Shown here: positions 8,468-15,364 of the stretch, in pieces
Layout of the letters: each line of letters begins with the position of its first letter
How positions within the stretch are numbered: position 1 is the first letter of the stretch
DNA from: Burkholderiaceae bacterium
GTDB lineage: Bacteria > Pseudomonadota > Gammaproteobacteria > Burkholderiales > Burkholderiaceae_C
Length of the DNA: 18,204 bases
Assembly (NCBI GenBank): GCA_023262365.1
Contig: JALRBF010000011.1
Location: 1-18,204, forward strand
Direction of reading: 5' to 3'
Notes under the pieces: generated by a model
What the model was told of the DNA's origin: nothing
What the model saw: only the letters and a program-made list of their open reading frames with translations
Databases searched by the model: none
Translations under genes and position numbers: made by a program

Positions 8468-8929
8468 ATGAAAGTCAGTGACATTTTGCGCGTCAAGGGC
8501 AACACGCTGTACACCGTGCGTCCAGACCAATCGCTTACCGAGGCCGTTGAGCTCATGGCCAGCCACGACATCGGCTCGTTGGTGGTCATGTCCCACGGCG
8601 TGCTCGAGGGCATGCTTACCTTTCGTGAAGTGATTAACCACTTGCACCAGCACGGCGCGGCCTTGGGCAACAGCACGGTGCGCGCGGCCATGGACGACGC
8701 CCCGCTTACTTGTACCCAGGCCACCGAACTCGACGAAGTGCGGCGCATGATGCTCGAGCGCCACGCGCGCTACATGCCGGTGATGGACCAAGCCATGTTG
8801 ATGGGGGTGATCAGCTTTTACGACGTGGCCAAAGCCGTGGTGGACAGCCAAAACTTTGAAAACCGCATGCTCAAGGCCTACATACGCGACTGGCCTGGCG
8901 AGGACGACCCCGCCCAAACCAAGGGCTAG
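8468..8929 (+). CDS. Stand-alone paired CBS-domain protein
   Basis: This 153-residue soluble protein consists essentially of two CBS motifs (a Bateman module). CBS1 covers about residues 1-65 (MKVSDILRVKG, then TVRPDQSLTEAVELMASHDIGSLVV and GVLEGMLTFREVI). CBS2 covers about 72-136 (VRAAMDDAPLTCTQATELDEVRRMMLERHARYMPVMD, then LMGVISFYDVAKAV). Such modules bind adenosine-containing ligands (AMP, ATP, SAM) and act as sensors, but no effector domain is attached here. The start follows a strong ribosome-binding site. It is transcribed divergently from metY, and its stop TAG shares the palindrome CTAG with the convergent hemH stop. The ligand and partner are unknown. Confidence 0.9.
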   Translation: MKVSDILRVKGNTLYTVRPDQSLTEAVELMASHDIGSLVVMSHGVLEGMLTFREVINHLHQHGAALGNSTVRAAMDDAPLTCTQATELDEVRRMMLERHARYMPVMDQAMLMGVISFYDVAKAVVDSQNFENRMLKAYIRDWPGEDDPAQTKG

Positions 8930-10014
8930 TTGTTCGCGCCCATGGCCAGGGCCGCCTCGCGTTGCGCGGCGCGGGCCTCGGGGCTGGTGTCGTCGTGGTC
9001 AGGGGCCGGCCAACCCTGCATGTGCTGCGTGGCCACGGCGGCCAGCGCGTCAAGCCACGCCGGGGCATCGTTAAGTGCCTCAATGTACGCAAAGTCGGTG
9101 CCCCCGGCTTCACGAAACGCCGCCTGCACCTCCATGGCAATTTCCTCCAGCGTCTCTAGGCAGTCGCTGGTAAAGCCCGGGCAAAAAACCTCCGCGCTGG
9201 TTCGCCCCTCTTGCGCCATGCGCACCAGAGTGGGCTCGGTGTAGGGCTCCAACCACTTGGCCTTGCCAAAGCGAGATTGAAACGTGACCGTGTAATCGGC
9301 CCGCGCCAACCCCAGGCGCTCGGCCAGCAGCCGCGCTGTTTTGTGGCACTGGCAGTGGTAGGGGTCGCCCTGCTCCAGGGTGCGTGCGGGCACGCCGTGA
9401 AAGCTCATGATTAAGTGCGCCTTGCGCCCGTGCGCGGCCCAATGGGTCTGCACCCGCTGCGCCAGCGCGTCAATGTAGGCCGGGTGGTCGTGGTAGGCGT
9501 TAACAAACCGCAGCTCGGGCACCCAGCGCGCCCGGGCGGCCCACTGGTACACGGCATCGGCCACGCTGGCGCTGGTGGTGCCGCTGTACTGGGGGTAGGC
9601 CGGCAGCACCAGCACACGGGTTACGCCCTCGGCCCGCAGCGCCTCAAGCTGCGAGGCCACCGACGGGTTGCCGTAGCGCATGGCCGCGCGCACCTGCACG
9701 TGCGGGCCCAGCCGCTGGGCCAGCCCTTGGGCTTGGCGCAGCGTCCAGCGCAGCAGCGGCGAGCCCTCGGGCGTCCAAATGCTGGCGTACTTGGCTGCCG
9801 AGCGTTTGGGCCGCACGCGCAAAATAATGCCGTGCAAAATCGGCCACCACAGCAGCCGCGGAATCTCCACCACCCGCTGATCGCTCAAAAATTCGGCCAG
9901 GTATCGCCGCAGTGCCGGCGCCGTGGGCGCATCGGGCGTGCCCAGGTTGCACAGCAGCACGGCCGTGCGCGGCACGCTACCGTGGCGGTACGGGGGTTCG
10001 GTTTCAAAACGCAT
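8926..10014 (-). CDS. hemH: Ferrochelatase (protoheme ferro-lyase)
   Basis: HemH inserts ferrous iron into protoporphyrin IX, the last step of protoheme synthesis. The protein has 362 residues. Motifs are TAVLLCNLGTPDAPT (residues 17-31), RVVEIPRLLWWPIL (47-60), YASIWTPEGSPL (76-87), VLPAYPQYSGTTSASV (136-151), the catalytic His206 in MSFHGVPAR (203-211), YHCQCHKTARLLAERL (219-234), TFQSRFGKAKWLEP (244-257) and FCPGFTSDCLETLEEI (277-292) with conserved Glu287. I chose ATG 10014 because RFETEPPYRHG is where family similarity begins; an in-frame frame extends to ATGs at 10038, 10113 and 10131, but with no family similarity there. The ribosome-binding site is weak. It converges on the CBS gene with a shared CTAG and diverges from proX. 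Confidence 0.95.
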   Translation of the reverse strand: MRFETEPPYRHGSVPRTAVLLCNLGTPDAPTAPALRRYLAEFLSDQRVVEIPRLLWWPILHGIILRVRPKRSAAKYASIWTPEGSPLLRWTLRQAQGLAQRLGPHVQVRAAMRYGNPSVASQLEALRAEGVTRVLVLPAYPQYSGTTSASVADAVYQWAARARWVPELRFVNAYHDHPAYIDALAQRVQTHWAAHGRKAHLIMSFHGVPARTLEQGDPYHCQCHKTARLLAERLGLARADYTVTFQSRFGKAKWLEPYTEPTLVRMAQEGRTSAEVFCPGFTSDCLETLEEIAMEVQAAFREAGGTDFAYIEALNDAPAWLDALAAVATQHMQGWPAPDHDDTSPEARAAQREAALAMGANN

Positions 10015-10108
10015 GGCGTATTTTGGCCCACTCCGCACCCCCATGCGGCCAGGGGGGATGTCGTCGGTCGCGAACCTGTTACCGCGCCGTTTTGGTGGAG
10101 TCAGCTGG

Positions 10109-10137
10109 TTCATATATGCACAAAAATGCATAAACAA
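10109..10137 (-). promoter_or_regulatory. Possible hemH promoter
   Basis: On the minus strand, TTGTTT (10137-10132) and TATGAA (10114-10109) are separated by 17 bases, a fair sigma-70 layout with 3 of 6 and 4 of 6 consensus matches. It would give a leader of roughly 90 bases before ATG 10014. The dyad TATGCA-N6-TGCATA lies in the spacer. Confidence 0.35.
10115..10132. repeat. Perfect inverted repeat TATGCA-N6-TGCATA, candidate operator
   Basis: A 6-base perfect dyad (10115-10120 and 10127-10132) around CAAAAA. It is AT-rich in an otherwise GC-rich window and is placed between the divergent hemH and proX genes, as expected of a dimeric repressor site. The cognate regulator is unknown. Confidence 0.5.
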
Positions 10138-10158
10138 TAGTTTACTTAGACGATAGGG

Positions 10159-10164
10159 TATATT
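10159..10164 (+). promoter_or_regulatory. Possible -10 box of the proXWV operon
   Basis: TATATT lies 35 bases before ATG 10199 in an AT-rich stretch. The hexamers 15-18 bases upstream (10135-10143) match the -35 consensus poorly, so it may need an activator, or the true promoter may differ. Confidence 0.35.
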
Positions 10165-10165
10165 A

Positions 10166-10185
10166 GGGGTTGTTTTATCAACCCC
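10166..10185. repeat. Perfect inverted repeat GGGGTTG-N6-CAACCCC directly before the proX ribosome-binding site
   Basis: Arms 10166-10172 and 10179-10185 with loop TTTTAT. If transcription starts at about 10171 it can only act as a DNA operator over the start site. If transcription starts further upstream it would form a 7-bp RNA hairpin abutting the Shine-Dalgarno sequence. Confidence 0.6.
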
Positions 10186-10192
10186 AAGGAGG
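10186..10192 (+). promoter_or_regulatory. Strong ribosome-binding site of proX
   Basis: AAGGAGG, six bases before ATG 10199. It is the best Shine-Dalgarno match in the window, consistent with high expression of a binding protein. Confidence 0.85.
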
Positions 10193-10198
10193 CGTCAT

Positions 10199-11197
10199 AT
10201 GACCCGAAAATCCCTAGGACTTTTTGCCGCGGCAGCGCTGGCTGCCGCCCTCTCCACCTCCGCTGCGGCGGCGTGTGGCCGTGTTACGGTTGCCAACATG
10301 AACTGGCAGTCGGCTGAAGTTTTGGCCGCCGTGGACAAAATGATTCTTGAAGAAGGCTACGGTTGCAAAGTGGAGATCGTCCCTGGCGACACAATGCCCA
10401 CGCTGACCTCCATGATGGAGAAGGGCGAGCCCGACGTGGCGCCTGAGGCGTGGATCAACTCGGTGCGCGAGCCGCTGGACGCGGCGGTAAAAGAGGGACG
10501 TTTGCACTATGCGGCCAAGTCGCTGCCTGACGGCGGCGTTGAAGGCTGGTGGATTCCCAAGTACGTGGCAGATGCCAACCCTGGCATCAAGACCATTGAC
10601 GACGCGCTCAAGCGCCCCGATTTGTTCCCTGCGGCCGAGGCCAAGGGCAAGGGCGGCGTACACAACTGCCCGTCCGGCTGGAACTGCCAGCTCAGCACGG
10701 CCAACGCTTTTAAGGCTTGGGGTGCCGAGGGCAAGGGCTTCGTGCTGATTGATACCGGCTCGGCCGCTGGCCTGGATGGCTCGATTGCCAAGGCTTTTGA
10801 GCGCAAGCAAGGCTGGCTGGGCTACTACTGGGCCCCAACCTCTATCTTGGGCAAGTACGAAATGGTCAAGCTCAACGCTGGCGTGCCGCACAACAAGGCC
10901 AACTGGAATTCGTGTAACTCCAAGGCCGACTGTGCGAACCCCAAGAAAAACGATTGGGCTGTAGCAGAGGTTTACACCGTTGTAACCGACCGCTTCAAGA
11001 AAGCTGGCGGGGACGCGTACAACTACCTCGCCACACGCGGTTGGGACAACCAGACCGTTGGTCAGCTAATGGCTTGGATGACCGATAATCAAGCCACCGG
11101 GGAAGATGGCGCAGTCCACTTCTTGAAGACCTATCCGCAGGTGTGGCAAAAGTGGGTGAGCCCTGCCGCTGCCAAGAAAATCAAGGCTGCTCTTTAA
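10199..11197 (+). CDS. proX: Glycine betaine/proline-type ABC transporter substrate-binding protein (OpuAC/ProX family)
   Basis: This is the periplasmic receptor of an osmoprotectant importer, 332 residues. It has a signal peptide: basic TRK, hydrophobic LGLFAAAALAAAL, and probable cleavage near TSAAAA before Cys26. The residue at -3 is Ala, so this is not a good lipobox. The OpuAC fold shows in VTVANMNWQSAEVLAAV (29-45), DVAPEAWINSVREPL (79-93) and CPSGWNCQLSTANAF (157-171), the last matching the E. coli ProX disulfide loop CNPGWGC. Trp85, Trp161 and Trp211 align with its betaine-binding aromatic box. Six cysteines fall in three close pairs (26/56, 157/163, 239/245). It is first in the operon, followed by hairpins that probably make it more abundant than ProW and ProV. 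Betaine, choline or another quaternary amine is possible. Confidence 0.9.
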   Translation: MTRKSLGLFAAAALAAALSTSAAAACGRVTVANMNWQSAEVLAAVDKMILEEGYGCKVEIVPGDTMPTLTSMMEKGEPDVAPEAWINSVREPLDAAVKEGRLHYAAKSLPDGGVEGWWIPKYVADANPGIKTIDDALKRPDLFPAAEAKGKGGVHNCPSGWNCQLSTANAFKAWGAEGKGFVLIDTGSAAGLDGSIAKAFERKQGWLGYYWAPTSILGKYEMVKLNAGVPHNKANWNSCNSKADCANPKKNDWAVAEVYTVVTDRFKKAGGDAYNYLATRGWDNQTVGQLMAWMTDNQATGEDGAVHFLKTYPQVWQKWVSPAAAKKIKAAL

Positions 11198-11206
11198 TTG
11201 CCTTAC

Positions 11207-11228
11207 GACCCCCGCTGAGGCGGGGGTC
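11207..11228 (+). terminator. GC-rich hairpin after proX (upstream of the tandem pair)
   Basis: A perfect 9-bp stem, GACCCCCGC/GCGGGGGTC, with a TGAG loop, 10 bases past the proX stop. No T-run follows, so it more likely protects the proX mRNA 3' end or pauses polymerase than terminates transcription by itself. Confidence 0.7.
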
Positions 11229-11229
11229 T

Positions 11230-11265
11230 AACGCCTGCGTCGGTCGACGCGGGCGTTTTGTTTTT
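11230..11265 (+). terminator. Intrinsic terminator/attenuator between proX and proW
   Basis: The 12-bp stem AACGCCTGCGTC/GACGCGGGCGTT (11230-11241, 11246-11257) contains one G-U pair and a GGTC loop, and is followed by TTGTTTTT. This is a standard Rho-independent terminator, yet it lies inside the operon, with the proW ribosome-binding site AGGAG (11266-11270) starting on the next base. Partial readthrough would give excess binding protein over permease. Confidence 0.85.
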
Positions 11266-11279
11266 AGGAGTACAGGTCA

Positions 11280-12167
11280 ATGGACTGGCTAGAAGAATTT
11301 CCAGCGCTATCACGAGGTGCCCTCCGGGAGATCAAGAAGGGCATCGACTTGGGGTTTCGCCAATTCACGCGGGAGTACGGTGAGTTCTGGGAAAACCTCT
11401 TTATGCCCCTGCGCGACTTTTTGCTTTGGTCAGAGTCGTTATTGACGGAGTCCCCTTGGCTCATTATTTTGGCGGGACTGGCCGCTCTGGCTTGGATGGC
11501 GAGCAGGAACTGGAAAATCGTCCTTGGCTCTGTGCTCACGATGGTTGTGATCGGAATTTTCGGGATGTGGGAAGACACCATGAAGACGGTATCGATGGTG
11601 TTTGTCTCCACCCTGGTGTCGTTGGCGCTTGGGCTACCGATCGGTGTGCTCATGAGTCGCTACGATCCTTTGCAGCGTGTGGTATCCCCTGTGCTGGACG
11701 TGATGCAAACCATGCCCAGCTTTGTGTACTTGATTCCGGTGGTGATGCTGTTGGGTATTGGGAAGGTGCCAGGCTTAATTGCAGTGGTGATTTTTTCTAT
11801 CCCCCCGGTGATTCGCTTCACCAACCTGGGTATACGCCTGGTGCCGGCAGACATGCTAGAGGCCGCCGATGCCTTTGGCACCTCGTACTGGCAAAAGCTC
11901 TTTAAGGTACAGTTTCCGCTGTCGCTGCCCACCATCATGGGGGGCATCAACCAAACCATCATGCTGGCGTTGTCCATGGTGGTGATTGCCTCCATGATTG
12001 GCGTGCAAGGCCTGGGCCAGCCGGTGCTCAAGGCCATCTCCAACCAGTACTTCACCTTGGGCATGTTCAACGGCTTGGCCATTGTGGGCATTGCCATCAT
12101 CTTTGACCGCATTTCGCAGGCCTACGGCAAGCGGCTGCAACGGCACCTGGAGGTGGTTCATGGCTGA
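11280..12167 (+). CDS. proW: Glycine betaine/proline-type ABC transporter permease
   Basis: This is the inner-membrane permease of the importer, 295 residues. An N-terminal amphipathic stretch of about 58 residues precedes the first helix (WLIILAGLAALAWMA, 60-74). The permease core runs from about 105 to 280, with VSTLVSLALGLPIGVLMSRY (109-128), PVLDVMQTMPSFVYLIPVVMLLGIG (137-161) and the EAA coupling loop EAADAFGTSYWQKLFKVQFPLSLPTIMGGIN (194-224) that contacts ProV. The start is ATG 11280, nine bases after AGGAG. The last 8 bases overlap proV, so the two are translationally coupled. The first half is noticeably less GC-rich than flanking genes: 96 of 180 bases are G or C at 11401-11580. Confidence 0.93.
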   Translation: MDWLEEFPALSRGALREIKKGIDLGFRQFTREYGEFWENLFMPLRDFLLWSESLLTESPWLIILAGLAALAWMASRNWKIVLGSVLTMVVIGIFGMWEDTMKTVSMVFVSTLVSLALGLPIGVLMSRYDPLQRVVSPVLDVMQTMPSFVYLIPVVMLLGIGKVPGLIAVVIFSIPPVIRFTNLGIRLVPADMLEAADAFGTSYWQKLFKVQFPLSLPTIMGGINQTIMLALSMVVIASMIGVQGLGQPVLKAISNQYFTLGMFNGLAIVGIAIIFDRISQAYGKRLQRHLEVVHG

Positions 12168-13245
12168 TTCAACCGCCTCTTTACCCGCCGCCGAGACCGA
12201 CGTGGTGGCCAGCTCGGTCGGCGTGAGCATCAAAAACCTGTACAAAGTGTTTGGCCCCAACCCCGCGGCGGTGATGCCGCTGGTGCACCAGGGCTTGTCC
12301 AAAGACGAGTTGCGCGACAACCACGGCCACGTGCTGGGCTTGCGCAACATCAACCTTGACATGAAGCCCGGGGCGATTCAGGTGGTCATGGGCTTATCGG
12401 GTTCGGGCAAAAGCACGCTCATTAGGCACATTAATCGCCTGATCGACCCCACCGAAGGCGAGGTGTGGGTAGGAGACGAGAACATCATGGCGTTGGGGGC
12501 CAAGGCGTTGCGCGAGTTTCGCCGCCGCTCCACGGCCATGGTGTTTCAGCGCTTTGCGCTGTTTCCGCATTACACCGTGATGGAGAACGTGCAGTTTGGC
12601 CTAGAAGTCAAAGGCGTGGGGCGCAAAGCACGGCGCGAAGAGGCCGCGCGCTGGATTGACCGGGTGGGCCTAGCGGGCTACGAGGACAACTACCCCAACC
12701 AGCTCTCAGGCGGCATGCAGCAGCGCGTGGGCTTGGCCCGGGCGCTGACCAACGACGCGCCGGTGTTGCTGATGGACGAGGCGTTTTCGGCGTTGGACCC
12801 GCTGATACGCAGCGACATGCAGTCGGTGCTGATGGACTTGCAAGGCGAAATTGGCAAGACCATTGTGTTTATTACCCACGACTTGGACGAGGCGCTGCGC
12901 TTGGGCGACAACATTGCCATTTTGCGTGACGGCGAAATGGTGCAGCAGGGCACGGGCCAAAGCATTGTGCTGCGCCCGGCGGACGATTACATCGCGTCGT
13001 TTGTGCGTGACGTCAACCGTGGCCGCGTGATTCGTTGCCGCACGCTGATGCAGCCCGGCGCACCGGTTGAGGGCCCGCAGGTGGAGCAGAGTTTGGTGAT
13101 TGAAGAGGCCGCGCGCTTGCTCAGCGCCGAGGGCCTGGAGACGGCCAACGTGGTGGACGGCAAAGGGCGGCATCGCGGCCTCATCACACAGTCCGACATC
13201 ATTGCCGCCATCGTGCCGCCAGCGGCCGAGACCGAGGCCGCTTAA
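12160..13245 (+). CDS. proV: Glycine betaine/proline-type ABC transporter ATP-binding protein
   Basis: This 361-residue cytoplasmic ATPase powers the importer. Walker A is GLSGSGKST (78-86), the Q-loop VFQRFALFPH (128-137), the signature LSGGMQQR (182-189), Walker B LLMDEAFSALD (203-213) and the switch His240 in FITHDLDEAL. The stretch LVHQGLSKDELRDNHGHVLGLRNINLDMKPG (41-71) is characteristic of the ProV/OpuAA branch. About 85 residues follow the ATPase core and contain one recognisable CBS-like unit (SLVIEEAARLLSAEGLETANVVD, then HRGLITQSDII), the osmosensory regulatory region in family members; a full tandem pair is not obvious. The stop TAA overlaps the convergent hpnE stop in a TTAA palindrome, leaving no room for a terminator. 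Confidence 0.94.
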   Translation: MADSTASLPAAETDVVASSVGVSIKNLYKVFGPNPAAVMPLVHQGLSKDELRDNHGHVLGLRNINLDMKPGAIQVVMGLSGSGKSTLIRHINRLIDPTEGEVWVGDENIMALGAKALREFRRRSTAMVFQRFALFPHYTVMENVQFGLEVKGVGRKARREEAARWIDRVGLAGYEDNYPNQLSGGMQQRVGLARALTNDAPVLLMDEAFSALDPLIRSDMQSVLMDLQGEIGKTIVFITHDLDEALRLGDNIAILRDGEMVQQGTGQSIVLRPADDYIASFVRDVNRGRVIRCRTLMQPGAPVEGPQVEQSLVIEEAARLLSAEGLETANVVDGKGRHRGLITQSDIIAAIVPPAAETEAA

Positions 13246-14510
13246 AACGGCAGCACGTGGGCGCTGCGTACCGCACCCTCTAGGGTGGCGGGGTAGGGGC
13301 CGGCCACGTAGTCGCCGGCCGCCCATAGCGTGTGCCAAACCACGCTGGGCGGGCGCACGGCCTGCGGGGTGCAGGCAAAGGTGGCGCGTTTTTCTTGCAC
13401 CGTTTGCTCGTGCCGCAGCCCAGGCATGGCCAGCTGCTCGCGCAGCTGTTGCGTCACGCGGTGCCCCAGCTCGTCGTTGGGCAGCGTGCTGTGGCTTACC
13501 ACGGCGGCCAGCTCGCCGGTGTGCCCGCGCAGGGCCGCGGCGTCAAACACAAATTGCGCCGGCTGCTCGGGGTTGCTGGGCAGGTGCTGCATGGGCCGTG
13601 CCAGCGCGCGCGCGCCGCTTACCCACACCGTGGCAATGGCCGTGTGCTGCAGCGCGCGCGCTGCCGCCGCCCAGTGCTGGGCGGCGGGGGCGGCACACGT
13701 GGCCGCCAGCGCGGCCGCCTGCGGCGCGCCGCAGGCCAGCACCACCGCGTCATGCGTGGTGCCGTCGCTTAGCTGCCATTGCGCGTGCTGGTGGTGCAGG
13801 CTTTGCACGCGTTGGCCCAGCTTAACCTGATGGCCGCGCTGCAGCAGCCAGTGCCGCGCGGGCTCGGGGTAGCACTGGCTTAGGTGCAGCCGGGGCAAAT
13901 ACACCAAGGCGTCGGCGCAGCGCCCGCCCAGTGCATCGCCCAGCACCCGCACCCATAGGTCGGCGCTGGCTTGGTGCGGTGGTAGGTTCAGCGCGCTTAG
14001 GCACAGCGGCTCCAGCCATTGCCGCCACACCACCTCGGGTAAGCCATGCGCCAGTTGCGCCACGTTTTGTCCGGGGTAGGGCGCAAAGCCTGGGTGCGTC
14101 CAGCGCCGCAGCGCCCGCGCCAGTGCCAAGCGCGCGGTCCAGGGCCAGCCCCGCGCGCGCAGCAGCGCCCACGCACCGGCCAGCGGCGCAGGCACGGCGC
14201 CCGGCCAGTTGGGCAAACACAAGCCTTGTCCGTTGGGTAGGCGCAAATCCAGTGGCAAGCACGCAAACGCTTGCGCCGGCTTAACCCCCACGGTGCGCAT
14301 GGCTTGCAAGGTGTGGGCGTAGGCCCCCAGCATGATGTGTTGGCCGTTGTCGCGGCTGCGCGGGTTAACCGCCTGTTGGGCACGGGCGCGGCCGCCCACC
14401 TGTCCGGCCAAGTCGTACAGCGTAACCTGCCAGCCACGCTGCGCGGCGCGCACCGCAGCGGCGCAACCCGCCCAGCCGGCCCCCACCACGGCCACCCGGC
14501 GCTTGGTCAC
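13242..14510 (-). CDS. hpnE: Hydroxysqualene dehydroxylase (FAD-dependent amine oxidase family)
   Basis: HpnE reduces hydroxysqualene to squalene, the last of the three Hpn steps. The 422-residue flavoprotein begins with a Rossmann motif, RVAVVGAGWAGCAAAVRAAQRG (residues 5-26), followed by the phytoene-desaturase-like DLAGQVGGRAR (33-43) and RDNGQHIMLGAY. It ends with the FAD-binding LWAAGDYVAGPYPATLEGAVRSA. The start is GTG 14510, which shares its G with the hpnD stop (TAGTG) and gives the usual short lead to the Rossmann fold. The frame is open further back, but only as Gly/Ala-rich sequence within hpnD. It is last of the hpnC-D-E unit and overlaps proV tail to tail by 4 bases. Confidence 0.93.
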   Translation of the reverse strand: MTKRRVAVVGAGWAGCAAAVRAAQRGWQVTLYDLAGQVGGRARAQQAVNPRSRDNGQHIMLGAYAHTLQAMRTVGVKPAQAFACLPLDLRLPNGQGLCLPNWPGAVPAPLAGAWALLRARGWPWTARLALARALRRWTHPGFAPYPGQNVAQLAHGLPEVVWRQWLEPLCLSALNLPPHQASADLWVRVLGDALGGRCADALVYLPRLHLSQCYPEPARHWLLQRGHQVKLGQRVQSLHHQHAQWQLSDGTTHDAVVLACGAPQAAALAATCAAPAAQHWAAAARALQHTAIATVWVSGARALARPMQHLPSNPEQPAQFVFDAAALRGHTGELAAVVSHSTLPNDELGHRVTQQLREQLAMPGLRHEQTVQEKRATFACTPQAVRPPSVVWHTLWAAGDYVAGPYPATLEGAVRSAHVLPF

Positions 14511-15364
14511 TACCAGACCAGCCCCAGCGCCTGCACCCGCCACGCCAGCCACATTTTGCGCAGTGGCGTAATGGCCGCCCGCCGCTGCAGCACATCAAAG
14601 CCTCGGGCCTGCATGGTCAGCAGCAAATGGCGGTAAATGCTGGCCATCATCAGCCCGGGTTTTTGGGCGCGGCGGTCTGCAAGGGGCAGCGCGGCCAGCG
14701 CCTGGTCGTAAAGCGCCAACGCCCGCTGCGCCTCAAACGCCAACAGCCCGGCCAAGGCTGGGCTGGTGCGGGGCTGCAGCAAGTCGGCCTCGCTCACGCC
14801 GTGGGTGCGCATGTCGTCTTGCGGTAAGTACACCCGCCCACGCCGGGCGTCCTCGCCCACGTCGCGAATGATGTTGGTTAACTGTAGCGCCTGCCCCAGC
14901 GTGTGGGCGTAGGTGGTGGTGGCCGCCTCGGTTTGGCCAAAAATACGCGCCGCGGCCTCGCCCACCAGCCCGGCCACCAAGTGGGCGTAGCTTTGCAATT
15001 CGTCAAAGCTGCTGTAGCGGGTTTGCCGCAGGTCTTGCTGGCAGCCGTCGATCACGCCCCACAGCGCGTGCAGTGGAATGGCCAGCGCCGCCATGTGCGG
15101 CTGCAGCGCCAGCGTGACCGGATGGGTGGGATGCCCATCGGCCAGGCGCTGCACCTCGGTGCGCCACCACGCCAGCTTGGTTTGCGCCACGCTGGGGTCG
15201 TGCACCTCGTCCACGATGTCGTCAACCTCGCGGCAAAACGCATAAAACGCCGTAATCGCCGCACGCCGGGGCGGGGGCAAAAACATAAATGCGTAGTAAA
15301 AACTGCTGCCCGAGCCTGCGGCCTTGGCCTGAACATACTGTTGGGGCGTGGTCGTGGCGCTCAT
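14510..15364 (-). CDS. hpnD: Presqualene diphosphate synthase
   Basis: HpnD condenses two farnesyl diphosphates into presqualene diphosphate. The 284-residue protein has the squalene/phytoene synthase fold. It begins with SSFYYAFMFLPPPRRAAITAFYAFCREVDDIVDE (20-53), which holds the first Asp-rich motif (Asp48, Asp49, Asp52). The second Asp-rich motif is NIIRDVGEDARRGRVYLP (164-181), preceded by DGCQQDL (106-112). These residues bind the Mg-diphosphate groups. ATG 15364 overlaps the hpnC stop as ATGA; the open frame continues upstream without family similarity. Lack of a membrane helix and the order hpnC-hpnD-hpnE match known squalene operons. Confidence 0.94.
   Translation of the reverse strand: MSATTTPQQYVQAKAAGSGSSFYYAFMFLPPPRRAAITAFYAFCREVDDIVDEVHDPSVAQTKLAWWRTEVQRLADGHPTHPVTLALQPHMAALAIPLHALWGVIDGCQQDLRQTRYSSFDELQSYAHLVAGLVGEAAARIFGQTEAATTTYAHTLGQALQLTNIIRDVGEDARRGRVYLPQDDMRTHGVSEADLLQPRTSPALAGLLAFEAQRALALYDQALAALPLADRRAQKPGLMMASIYRHLLLTMQARGFDVLQRRAAITPLRKMWLAWRVQALGLVW

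Noticed and set aside
10259..10276. Lipoprotein signal in ProX ending at Cys26
   Set aside because: The residues before the cysteine are all alanine, without the Leu/Val/Ile expected at -3; a normal signal peptidase I site fits better and Cys26 can pair with Cys56.
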